DNA of 64,000 nt. It comes from Rhabdophis nuchalis (taxonomy: Eukaryota > Chordata > Lepidosauria > Squamata > Natricidae). The stretch spans positions 47,648,605 to 47,712,604 of the forward strand of contig CM077643.1 in assembly GCA_039707465.1 (NCBI GenBank), given 5' to 3'. This document shows, one piece after another, positions 53,030 to 64,000 of this stretch. A program made the translations under genes and the position numbers. The number at the start of each line of letters is the position of its first letter. The stretch's first letter is position 1. Below the pieces are notes generated by a model. That model saw only the letters and a list, made by a program, of their open reading frames with translations, had not been told where the DNA came from and did no database searches.

Positions 53030-54645
53030 TGAATCATACAGAACAAAATATACATTTTTATTCAGAAACAAGAAGTTAAACATATTAGCAATATTACCCC
53101 ACCCATCATGTTATTTAATTGTGCTTGCCCTTCATTTATGTTTTTCGGAGGGGCAGGACCAACAGCAAATTTCAGCAAAACCAAATCTCTCTCTAGGCAT
53201 TTCCTTTCTGCCTCAGGGCTATAAAACATCTTTAAGATTCTTCAAGCCAAAAGTGCGCCAGAACAACTATGTCATAGTCTTCCTAGAAGCAAAAATATGC
53301 TTGTTCATTCTTAGATCTCTTCCAAAAATTTAAGTCACAGTTCAAAAGCACTAAACTACTAAAATAATGTTAAACATTCTCATTTCACATTTATCTCCTG
53401 GTAAAAGTACATCAATTGAAAATACTGTTTAAAGAAAGTAAAGCAGAATGAATAAAAGCAAGATAGGGACTGTCCATACTTCCAAACAGCACACAATACA
53501 AAAAACTACCTAGGAATAAGTCCCAATGAATTCAGGGTTACTTTTTCAAAAAAGACATGAATTGAACTTCTTTTGAACTGAGTAGATCAGATGGCAATAA
53601 GAAAAAAATCATTATTTTCAGAAATATACATTGTATCTGTGTAGAATGACTGTCATCTGTCAAACTTTTTATAGACAATTAGATATGCAATTTTACAACC
53701 ACCAACAATTTCATCCATGAACATTATTATGTACCAAATCTTTTATATTTATGGCAATATAAAATGTTTCCCTCTGATACCCATCTATTAGGAAAGCAAC
53801 AATCATTTTATGACTTTGAGTTACCTAACTACAGAAAAAGAAAGCTACCAAGCCTGCCTCCCACCACTCCATCTCAGACAAGAACTGCACCATGGAGAGA
53901 AGAGAAGCGACCGCTTTTCCAAAATGGCAAAAATAAGCGGAAAAGTGCTCATTATTAAAACACTTTCAAATCTAATTGCATCATAAAGGCCAATCAAAGA
54001 TGTCAAGTGTACATTTACAATTATAGTACTGTAAGAGTTAAAAAGTAATGAGCCATCATGTTTATAACTGCATTGCTGCAATTAAAAAATTAGATATAAG
54101 CAAAATGGATGGTATTTTGAAATCATAACTGCAATGATCACTTCACAGTCAAGATATATCACACACCTGTATTTTATTCTCTTTATAGGGATTATCTGTC
54201 TCAAAACTCTTTCTGGTGTCACTGAGCAGACCAAACATGTATTTCTTATTACATTACCCAATACACTATGATTATTTCTTTCACACTATAGATAGCCCAC
54301 CACATTCTTATGTTCTGTATTTCAGCAAGACAAAAATCTAAATTTACCTCCAAAACAACCATTATTATTTGAAAAAAGATAGAGGTTTTGGAACAGCTCT
54401 CAAAATCTCCACAAATGAATTCTACTTAAAATCTTGCAGATAATATTTTTAGCCTAGAAAAAATATGCAAGGAGTGAGAAAAAAATTCAAAAGTAAGAAT
54501 ATAAAATATTGACTGGCTACAGGAAATGTTTAGAAATGGTTATTTCTGTCACAGTAGAAGCTATAAGGTATGATCTAAAAGAATGTACACATTTCTGCAT
54601 CTATCATATTGGCTGTTTTATTTTTAATCTGAAAATAATTATACT
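53030..54645. other. Intron 1 sequence without recognisable features
   Basis: AT-rich; small open frames have no recognisable similarity. Confidence 0.5.
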
Positions 54646-54647
54646 TA

Positions 54648-54705
54648 AATAGTAGAGGGTTGAACTAGAAAACCTCTAAGATTCCTTCCAGCCCTATGAT
54701 TCCAA
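54648..54705 (+). mobile_element. CR1 3' end fragment
   Basis: 'agagggttgaactagaaaac' then 'cttccagccctatgattcc' matches the last bases of CR1 elements, as at 38250-38330. Confidence 0.6.
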
Positions 54706-54851
54706 TAAGCAGAAAGATATCCTGTTTAACTATATATAGATAGAGTCAGCTTCTGTTCAAGTAAAGATTCATTGAAGCATATTGTACAATTTAAGAGCTG
54801 CCTAAACTTTTACATACAAATGCATTAAGATTTAAATGAAGCTCTGATAGT

Positions 54852-55248
54852 ACCGATACGCTCCCACAGAGAGGGCCTTCTCAGGGTGCCGTCAGGGTGC
54901 TGACTGGCGACACCCAGGGGAAGGGCCTTCTCTGTGGCGGGCCCTGCCCTGTGGAACAACCTACCCCCAGAACTTCGAACCATCACCGACCTCCGCCTCT
55001 TCCGCCAGTGTTTAAAAACACACCTCTTTCACCAAGCTGGCCTAACATAACCTCCGCTGGGACTAGCCATAGATAGTTTTAATTTGGGGATTTTAATTTG
55101 TTTTAGCGCAGGATGGGGATTTAATAGGTTTTTAAATTTTCTACTGTTGTTTTTTGTATGTATTTTAATTTCCTGTGCGCCGCCCTGGGTCCTTTTGGAG
55201 AAGGGCGGGATATAAATTTAATTAATTAAATAAATAAATAAATAAATA
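54852..55248 (+). mobile_element. L2-clade LINE 3' end
   Basis: It begins at CCGATACGCTCCCACAGAGA and carries the conserved L2 C-terminus (RAFSVAGPALWNNLPPELRTITDLRLFRQ in a largely open frame), then the 'gcgccgccctgggtcc' 3' end and a TTAATTAAATAAATAAAT tail. It is 5'-truncated. Confidence 0.88.
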
Positions 55249-55339
55249 CTGTGTTATTGTGTCATATCACAGATTTATGACTCTTCTAAATATTTCACAA
55301 CTGTTATCACTGAAGTTTTTTTCTGGAGTCTAGAGGGGA

Positions 55340-56232
55340 CATAGCCAGTTGGTTCCATCTCTGGCTATCGGGGGCGAGTCATTAGCTCCCGCAGAGAGGG
55401 CTCGCAACTTGGGCGTCCTCCTGGATTCTCGGCTGTCATTGGATGACCATTTAACAGCCGTAGCCAGAGGGGCTTTTTATCAGGTCTACCTGATACGCCA
55501 GTTGCGCCCCTTTCTGGATCATGACACCCTATGCACGGTCACTCAAGCCCTCGTCATCTCCCGCCTGGACTATTGTAACGCTCTCTACATGGGGCTGCCC
55601 TTGAGATGCACCCGGAGAGTCCAGTTAGTTCAGAATGCGGCCGCGCGGGGGATTCTGGGAGTCTCAAGATTCTCCCATGTAACACCTCTCCTGCACAAGT
55701 TGCACTGGCTGCCTGTGGCCTTCCGGTGCGCTTCAAGGTACTAGTGACCATCTTTAAAGCGCTCCATGGCATAGGTCCTGGTTATTTGCGGGACCGCCTA
55801 CTACCACATACCTCCCTTCGACCTGTCCGCTCCCATAGGGAGGGCCTCCTGAGGGTGCCGTCTGCCAGTCAATGCCGGCTGGCGACTCCCAGGGGAAGAG
55901 CCTTCTCTGTGGCAGGCCCCGCCCTCTGGAATGACCTGCCCCCCGACCTTCGTACAATCACGGACCTACGCCTCTTTCGCCAGGCATTAAAAACATACTT
56001 TTTAATGGCATACCTGGCATAGTTTTTATTATTGATTTTTAGTCTGGTTTTAATTATGAATTTTAGCACGGGTCCCAAAATTTAATTTATTTAATCTATT
56101 TTTTAACTATGCTTGATTGTATTTATTATCTCTGTTTTAGTATGTGTGCACCGCCCTGAGTCCCTTGGGGAGGGAGGGCAGTATAGAAATATAATAAAAT
56201 AAAATAAATAAATAAATAAATAAAATAAATAG
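55340..56232 (+). mobile_element. L2-clade LINE 3' half with frameshift
   Basis: An open stretch from 55349 encodes AIGGESLAPAERARNLGVLL to HWLPVAFR. A one-base loss near 55726 then shifts the frame, and translation continues as FKVLVTIFKALHGIGPGYLRD to LWNDLPPDLRTITDLRLFRQ. The 3' UTR ends 'caccgccctgagtccctt' with an AATAAAATAAA tail. It lies 90 bases after another L2 3' end in the same orientation. Confidence 0.88.
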
Positions 56233-59200
56233 TTCTTGTACTGACAGCTTTGTATTACTGGGGGGTTGTCGGATTTGTAGATTTGTTTTTTATCCAACCT
56301 TTTTTTTAAATAAATAACTCAAGGTAGCACACATATCTAATACACCTGACAGACGCGTCCTGGTACAAATAAAACATGGCCATTTCCTATGTGTTACAGA
56401 ATATAGAATGCAAATTTTACAAATTTTAAATTATCTTGGAGTACGTTGGCTTTGCATCAAATGTTATGCCAGGGGACAAAGTCCATCCAAAGTATAAGCT
56501 TCTCAAGTACCCCTTTAATATACTGCAGCTTCTGTGAAAAATCAATTATTTGAAGAGGGTAGAACATGGGTAATGGCTATTGAGTTGTTGAGCAGTCTGC
56601 AAAGTGTGCATTATCTAAATATTTAAATAGACCCACAGGATGAGAACAATTTCAGGGCAGAAGGCCATTGTCAGTACTTTAGCTGTTTTACAATGTACCA
56701 AATGGGAATATAGTCTATTTTAAATATTGATTTATACCAGAGATAAGCTATTGGTTGGCATTTATATAGTCCAGTAAATCATTTTTGTGTGTAAGGATCA
56801 GGATTAAAATATATTTCATATAAATTGTACAAAACATCATTATTCTATAAGCATCCCCCCCCTCGCAAAAAAAATGCCAGTCCATATGTGACTAGCATTT
56901 CATATGTTCTTCAATGTCAGCAAATTCCTTCACTACCCTTGGATGAAATTCATCTGATTCTGGATTTTACAGTCCAAGTAATTGGTATTCTTTGACTGTG
57001 TTGCTACATTCTCAAGTTTCAAACCTTTTCTTTTAACCTGTTCTTTACCATTCCCTACAGAATACATACCCAATCCTAAACTAACGTTTTTATCTAGTCA
57101 TGATAATGTAGGTGATGTGACTGCCAGAACAAGGACATGGGTTTTTTCTCTTTGTCTCCTTACTGAAATTGTGACAAAGTTTATATATTATAGTTCCAGT
57201 TTAACTATCGTTTGTAGTATAAAACCACAAATGATTGGGTTGGCATAAAATGCTAAGTGAAAAACTATAATCTATAACTATAATTTATAACTCATATGTC
57301 AGGCGCAAAAAATCAGGAGCCAAGGCGGTCTAAACGAATACCTGTTTAATGCATGCTAACACTTTCTACAAGAATATGAACTATTAACAGTCAAAGCAAA
57401 TTGGTAGTAGGTAAGAATCAACAGAATTCAAGGTGGGCTGGACTTAGATCTTTTGTGTGCTTGAAGGGACTCAAGACTGGTGACACGCTTGACCCATTCC
57501 CTCATCCTTACCTGGTTATCGTCTACATCATAATTTATAACTAGCACAAGCTTGATTCACAAAATACCTCATGGTGAGATGGGCAGCAAACAAATTTAAT
57601 TTTAAAAAAATTAAGCCAAAACCAAACAAGTCACATTTTATAAACTTAATTAATATTATCTTTAAATCATAGATTTAGTATTATCTTAATTATGACATAG
57701 TCAATCGACCATGATTTTGAAAAAAATCAAGATATAGCCACTATGCATTTCCAGTACTTATACATGTACAATCTAAAAGATTTTCAAAAACAGAGTACTT
57801 TTCTAACAATGCAAATTGTAAACCACATTAATCCCCTCTAATCACACAAATCTTCCTTCTCAGACAATTCAACTTGCCTGTCCAAAAGTATACATATACA
57901 TATTTTATTGCTATATCAATTACCATTTTAAAAATATATCAGGTAATAATCTGCAGACTTGAATAGGTGTATAACTTATCCTTACAAAAAATTATTGCTA
58001 AATAATTGTATTACTAAAATACATTAACATTTTACAAAATTGCAAACAAATCAGCAGGAAAAAAATGGTTACAATAATCACTTTATAACACAGTTGAGTT
58101 TCTTCAAGTTTACATTTGTACCGGTATTGCTATTTTGACACAGATCAGGATAAAATGCTAAGCATCTTACAAAACTGCATTTTATGTCACTATTTTAAAC
58201 TTTTCAGTTACTGACAACTTTCTACATTCTTTCTTTGAAACAATTTTTTTGTGGACTTTTTTAACTAAAGCAAAAAATGTGGTTTTTTTTAAAAACTAAA
58301 AACCATACTAGTTAAAATAGACAAAATTGTAAAGGCACAAAGAATTCATAAGATTAATTCACTGATACGTTACAAGCCTTGCTGAAAAATGTATCTGCTT
58401 AGTGTAGCTCTCTAAATGTAAAGTAACACAAATCTAGGATTTTTAGGATAGTTCTAGTAGCTTCAGCAGAAAGTCTTTTTAATCCATTACTTAATTGTTC
58501 AAATCTCATACCTGATATTTATCAGATTAACGTGATATATTATCACATTCTCTCCCATCCAAAAATATACAATATTCTTGTCTCTAATAAGTTTATCAAT
58601 TAATATTTTCCTGTGATATTGGTATACTTCCCCAAATTTGGAATAGCTGGCTGTCTAAGTTTAATAATCTTTTACCACTTCTTGAAGTTTTCCTAACTAG
58701 CAAATCATGAATTACTCAACACCGCCTCCAAATTCGCTTTATGTTCTTTCTTCTTTTTTGCTTCAAGTTCCATTGCTGTGACATTACTAGATAATTCGAT
58801 ACGACGGTCAGTTTTATTGTAGGAAATATTAATGGTTTTTATCACATGATCGGAAATGACATTCTTTTTTCAAAAAAAACCCACCTCTATAATTACTTCC
58901 TTTTTCTTGGAGATTTTCTTTATTCAATTAATTAATACCATCCAAATTGTACAGGTGGTGCTTCCTCTATCACAGTCCAACTTTCTTTGATTTAGGAAAT
59001 GATGATTTGATTCAGTTTTATTTACTTCTAATTTAAGCCATTTCCATCACAATCAATATTTGACAATATAGAAAAATTCATAAGAAGAAGTTGATTGAAT
59101 ACCTCATTTTTCTGCCAATAAACAGGTTTTTGTCACAATATAATTAAAATAGTCACATCTTTCACACATAAGCTATTCAACATCTCTAGTCATTTATGAA

Positions 59201-59840
59201 TGATGAATGTGATTATCTGATTCACAACCTTGTTACCTAAAGTTCTTCATTCTCAAAGGCAACAAATAGCAGATGATTACACAATTACTTATTCTAGCCT
59301 TTAAAAAAAAATGCTGAACAGATGTTCAAGCTGTTCAGTGATTATTTTCTACTAATGATCCAGCTCTGGGAAGAAGTAGCATTATGCTATTTATGGAATT
59401 ACTGAGTGATTAAGCTTCTTGAAAAGGTGTCTTAGAAGAGATATAGATGTTTATAATAAAAACAACAAATAAAATCTACAGTTTCTCTACATTATTGTAA
59501 GCTGGTTTTGTTCCAGTCTCAATTCTCATTCTTGGTGTTCCATGCTTTAAATAGAATTTTAGCATTATTAAATGTGTCATGCTGCAATCCAGACAGAATA
59601 AGATTAAGCGTATCTCTTGCTCAAGCTGAAATACTCATGCATATTAAGTGCCTCTCTAATTACCCTTAATAACTAGCAAAAGTAATCATTTAGCATTAAA
59701 AATCTCAAGTGCTTCCCAAAGACACTGCAGTGGGGGAGGCAAGAAATATAGATATTCAAAACAAAAGTAAGAAGAAAATTCAGTCCTATAAGATTTTGTG
59801 GGGGAAAGCTATTTGCCATTTCACAATGCAAGGAAATAAA
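56233..59840. other. Intron 1 sequence without recognisable features
   Basis: Long AT-rich stretch. A moderately different segment at 57299-57530 ('aggagccaaggcggtctaaa') could be an unrecognised old repeat. No genes, RNAs or transposon ends were supported. Confidence 0.5.
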
Positions 59841-59870
59841 TGTGGTCTCCTTTGAGCAAAGGAGACCACA
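59841..59870. repeat. 30-bp palindrome at the L2 5' junction
   Basis: TGTGGTCTCCTTT and AAAGGAGACCACA are perfect inverses separated by GAGC. The right arm reads into the LINE endonuclease frame. Confidence 0.9.
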
Positions 59871-62590
59871 GTCCCTCAGACAACCGGGTGTGAATCTCTC
59901 TGCGTGAGATGGGGCCTAGGGAGGCAGTTGGGCGTGTTAGTTGTATACCTGGCTCCTCGCTATGCAACAACAGCCCTGCCCGAGCTCCTAGAGGTGATAG
60001 CCGAGGCGGCAGTTGAGACCCTCAGACTAGTAGTCACGGGGGACTTTAACTTGCCGTCGGCGAGCGAAGCCTCTGGAGCAGCTCGGGAGTTCATGGCCTC
60101 CATGACGGCCATGGACCTGACCCAGGTAGTTTTAGGCCCCACTCACGAGGGGGGAAACACGCTGGATCTGATCTTTGTCTCGGGACAGTGGAGTCGTGAT
60201 CTGGGAATAGGGGATTTAGTCATCACTCCCTTGTCATGGACAGATCACGCTCTCCTCCGGCTGGACTTTCCAATCGCTTCGCCTCACCGCGGGGAGGCGG
60301 AACCGGATACTCCTAGATGGTTTCGTCCCAGGCTTCTAATGGACCCGGAAAGGTTCCAGAGGGAGCTTGGGCCAATTCCTGTGACCCTGCCCCGCGACTC
60401 GGCTGAGGACCTAGTGGCCGCATGGTTAAGTGCGGCCGCGGGGGCCTTGGGCCGAGTCGCGCCCTTGCGGCCTCTCTTGCGGCGACGAATCACCCAGGCT
60501 CCCTGGTTTACTGAGGAGCTTCGGGGGATGAAATGCCACAAGAGACGCCTAGAGAGCAGATGGAGATCCTCTCGCTCCGAAGCCGACCGAACACTAGTGA
60601 GAACCCATATTAGGGCTTACTTAGTGGCGATAAGTGTGGCCAAACATGAGTATTGTGCCACCCTAATTGCATCCGCAGATAACCGCCCTGCCGCCCTGTT
60701 TGGGGTGACCCGCTCCCTCCTTCACCAGAGGCCGCGGGAAGCCCCTCTACAAGGGCGAGCAGAGGAATTTGTGATTTATCTGCAGGAGAAAATCATTCGG
60801 ATTCGGAATGAGCTACCCTCCATCGACAGTGGTCCTGTGGGACTGTCCGAGACTAGTCTTGAGGTTCCATCTTGGGAGGAGTTTGACTTTGTCACCACCG
60901 AGGATATGGACAGGTTGTCAAGGAAACTTAGGGCGACCACATGTTTATTGGACCCGTGTCCCTCCTGGCTTGTACTGGCATCCTGGGAGACGACACGAGG
61001 CTGGCTCCAGGGCATTGTCAACGCATCTTTGAGTGAGGGGTCCTTACCTGCCGTCTTGAAATAGGCGGTAGTGAGGCCCCTCCTCAAGAAGCCGTCCCTG
61101 GACCCAGCTTTACTAGAGAACTATCGTCCGGTCTCCAACCTTCACTTTCTGGTGAAGGTTGTTGAGAGTTTGGTAGCCCAACAGTTTCCGCGACACCTGG
61201 AGGAAGTTGATTATCTAGACCCGCGCCAGTCCGGCTTCCGACCCGGTCACAGTACCGAGACGGCATTGGTCACGTTGGTTGATGATCTCTGGAGGGCGCG
61301 GGATAGAGGTTATTCCTCTATCCTAGTCCTGTTAGACCTCTCGGCGGCTTTTGATACCATCAACCATGGTATCCTATTGCACCGACTGGGGGGGTTGGGG
61401 CTGGGAGGCACCGTTTTGCGGTGGTTCTCGTCCTACCTCTCTGGTCGGTCACAATATGTGTTGACGGGAGGGCAGAGGTCGACCTCGAGACCCCTCTTAT
61501 GTGGGGTTCCTCAGGGGTCGGTCCTCTCGCCCCTCCTGTTTAACACATATATGAAGCCGCTGGGTGAGATCATCCGTGGTTTTGGGGTGGAGTACCATCT
61601 GTACACTGACGACACTCAGCTGTACATATCCACCCCAGACCACCCCAACGATGCCGCCGAAGTGCTGTCCCGGTGTTTGGAAGCCGTACGGATCTGGATG
61701 GGTGGTAACAAACTCAAGCTCAACCCTGCCAAGACTGAGTGGCTGTGGTTTCCGGCACCCCGGTTCAGCCAGATTACTCCAACTCTGGCCATTGGGGGCG
61801 AAACACTGGCCCCCGTGGAGAGGGCGCGCAATTTGGGTGTCCTCCTGGATTCCCGGCTGTCCTTGGAGGATCATGTGACGGCCGTGGCCAGGGGGGCGTT
61901 TCATCAGGTACGCTTGATGCGCCAATTGCGCCCCTTACTGGACCGGGCTGCCCTTCGCACAGTCACTCAAGCTCTCGTGACGTCCCGTCTCGACTACTGT
62001 AATGCTCTCTACATGGGGCTTCCCTTGAGGTGCACTCGAAAGCTACAGCTAGTCCAAAACGCAGCCGCGCGGGTAATTACGGGAGCCGCCAGAAGCTCCC
62101 ATATAACACCAATCCTGCGCGAACTGCATTGGCTTCCTGTGGTCTTTCGGGTGCGCTTCAAGGTTCTGACGACCATCTTTAAAGCGCTCCATGGCTCGGG
62201 GCCTAGTTATATGCGACTGGCGACACCCAGGGGAAGAGCCTTCTCTGTGGCGGGCCCTGCCCTTTGGAATGACCTACCCCCTGAACTCCGGACCATCACC
62301 GACCTCCGCCTCTTCCGCCAATGTCTAAAGACATACTTTTTTCATCAAGCCGGCCTAGCCTAACCTCCCATGGGGACTTTTAGAAAAGTTTTAAATTGGG
62401 TTTTTAATAATTGATTTTAGCATAGGATTGGGATTATTTAATATGTATTTTAAATTATTTATCTATTTTCTATTTTGTATATTTTTAAATCTCCTGTGCG
62501 CCGCCCTGGGTCCTCTGCGGAGAAGGGCGGGATATAAATGTAATAAAATGAAATGAAATGAAATAAATAAACAAACAAACAAACAAACAA
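59860..62590 (+). mobile_element. L2-clade LINE with endonuclease and RT, 5'-truncated
   Basis: The longest L2 copy in the window. It starts within the endonuclease domain and continues through RT to the 3' UTR ('gcgccgccctgggtcctctg', 'gagaagggcgggatataaat') and a tail of GAAAT, then CAAA repeats to 62590. From 61031 it is nearly identical to the copy at 23971. The 5' junction lies in a 30-bp palindrome. Confidence 0.94.
59862..62363 (+). pseudogene. L2-clade endonuclease-reverse transcriptase with one stop and a 29-codon deletion
   Basis: A single reading frame encodes the distal AP-like endonuclease and the reverse transcriptase that drive target-primed LINE insertion. Endonuclease blocks include VVTGDFNLPS, THEGGNTLDLIFVSG and SWTDHALLRLDF. 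RT blocks include ENYRPVSNLHF, LDLSAAFDTINH, GVPQGSVLSPLL and YTDD (YADD in the 24-kb copy). The frame is broken by TAG at 61062-61064, where the other copy has GAG. After SYMR, 29 codons present in the other copy (DRLLPHTS...GQCR) are missing in frame, with GCGA at the deletion junction. The frame is open at its 5' end because of truncation. It is otherwise well preserved, hence recent. Confidence 0.9.
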
Positions 62591-64000
62591 ACAAAGTTTG
62601 GAAATGTTTCAAGCTGCATTCAATTATCCTGAACTTATATCTATAATACTTGTTCCAAGGCTTCCAGTTGCATAAAGCAAATAACTACAGTACAATTACC
62701 TAAATTAAAGATTACATGCTGAACAGAGAGTTCTAGAAGTGACAAGACTTTAATAACACAGATGAGGTCCATGCTGTCATCATACCTCTTCTCTAAGTAA
62801 ACTGTTCTTTGCTGATAGCGATATAAACTGGATATTTCCAAAAATTATTGTTGAGATAAACAGCTTTTCTACAAATAGTTTTTTGTGGAAAAGGTTTGAT
62901 ACCTTTCAAATATTCAAACTCATGTTATATTTTCATAATTTTCTGAAATCAACTATAGCAGATAGCATCACCAATGTACCTCATCCCTAAAAAAAAACTA
63001 AGTCTGATTAAATCTGTTTACTTCTTGGAGAGGAGACTATTAGGAAATTCAAGATCTTTATAAAGCTTAAAATCAATGGATTTTACAAAAAAGTGACCAA
63101 AGTAAATCACTTTCATGGTATTGCCAAAAAATTAAATATGGATGTTCCTTTATGGTCATCAGGAGTTGAATTCAATTTGATGGAACCTTTATATTTACTT
63201 CACTTATATTCTCAGAAAAAATATTTAAAACAATCAACTTCTTTGGGATCAGATTTTATCAAGTTTTCTTATACAGTCACATTCAGTGATTAAAAAAACA
63301 ACCCTATAAGGATCTGCTTAGAAAAAATGCTAAGAAAAAGGTATCTGTTACTGATACTTCTTTCAAGTCCAATCCTTCCATATTGTTTATGAAATAAGCA
63401 AACAGCTACTACAAAGCATTCAATAGTGCTATTTCATAGTACAATTTCTACACAGTAAATTTAATTTGAAAGTTAGTTTTCATATTCTATTTATTTGATC
63501 ATGCAAATGTTATGCACTTTTAGTTAACATGTCTAAATACAAGGTTTGCTGGGAGTGAATAAACAGATTTAAATATATTCATTTTTATGGCACTCAGACA
63601 TTTATGGCACTCAGGCACTCAAACTCCACATTCAAACAATAAGGATGGAGAAGAACACCAAACTAGTGACATAGATTCCACCACCCCCAATCCCCACTAC
63701 TGAAGTACATGTTTACTATTTCACATACTCAAAAACATCATCCACTCTTCTCTATCACAAGGCATACCAGAGAAGTAAAACAACAATTAGCACTATAATT
63801 AATACATTCTAGAATGGCATGAGATTGTAAAAGCACCCCGGAGTCAGACTACAGACTTCTCCAAACCAGATGGGTAATGTCAGTTTACCATCTCCACTGT
63901 ATGCTTTAAAAAAAAAAAGCATGCTAAGAAGTATCCAACTTAGAAGCAATTCATTTTAAAAAATATACTGCATATTGCTCTCCTCCCAACAGTACAGTAC
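62591..64000. other. Intron 1 sequence without recognisable features
   Basis: AT-rich. PELI2 exon 1 (about 26 codons) was looked for by its expected peptide and not found here. Confidence 0.5.

Noticed and set aside
1..64000. CRISPR arrays, rRNA, bacterial operons
   Set aside because: No regularly spaced repeats, rRNA similarity or prokaryotic gene organisation; the sequence is vertebrate intronic DNA.

Overview
The window reads as an intronic and 3' stretch of a vertebrate gene in a squamate reptile, most likely a snake. Host content is one gene: PELI2, encoding the E3 ubiquitin ligase Pellino-2, on the minus strand. Exons 2 to 6 are present at 36815-36686, 17416-17315, 13777-13580, 12055-11867 and 10600-10034, all with AG acceptors and, where an intron follows, GT donors, and they join into an uninterrupted frame. 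By residue count they supply 394 codons of a family protein of about 420, so only the short first exon is missing. I did not find it, and it probably lies beyond base 64000. The squamate assignment is an inference from the repeats: squamate tRNA-SINEs with BovB-like tails, RTE/BovB and L2-clade LINEs, abundant hAT and mariner-type MITEs, and a DIRS-type retrotransposon.

Layout. 1-2760: AT-rich flank with a probable decayed RTE-like LINE. 2760-10033: repeat-poor sequence, probably holding much of the PELI2 3' UTR. 10034-17416: PELI2 exons 6 to 3, with 135-bp palindromic hAT MITEs, old L2 fragments and a mariner-like MITE in the introns. 17417-36685: intron 2, with SINEs, a GC-rich block ending in a hammerhead-ribozyme-like core, a 5'-truncated L2 LINE with a long open RT frame (23971-25590), a BovB relic, a 1.5-kb hAT element and a complex of inverted repeats at 35.0-36.6 kb. 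36816-64000: part of intron 1, with a CR1 3' end split by a hAT, a 2-kb GC-rich element with terminal inverted repeats and a 9-bp target duplication, a complete-looking DIRS1-like retrotransposon (41378-47317) with open gag, RT-RNase H and tyrosine recombinase frames, several L2 3' ends, and a second long L2 copy (59860-62590).

The most interesting signals are: (i) a fully foldable type I hammerhead ribozyme at 35401-35461, just downstream of a tRNA-like A box/B box pair, with an inverted copy of the downstream sequence that stops within one base of the predicted cleavage site; (ii) two further hammerhead-like cores, 19698-19731 (+) and 15776-15809 (-); (iii) the structurally complete DIRS element, whose internal complementary region preserves the joined-ends (circle) junction; (iv) the 2-kb element at 38607-40640, which carries a promoter-like block and a splice-donor-like site. 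No searches were run. Family names rest on recognised motifs, terminal repeats, target duplications and comparison between copies within the window.
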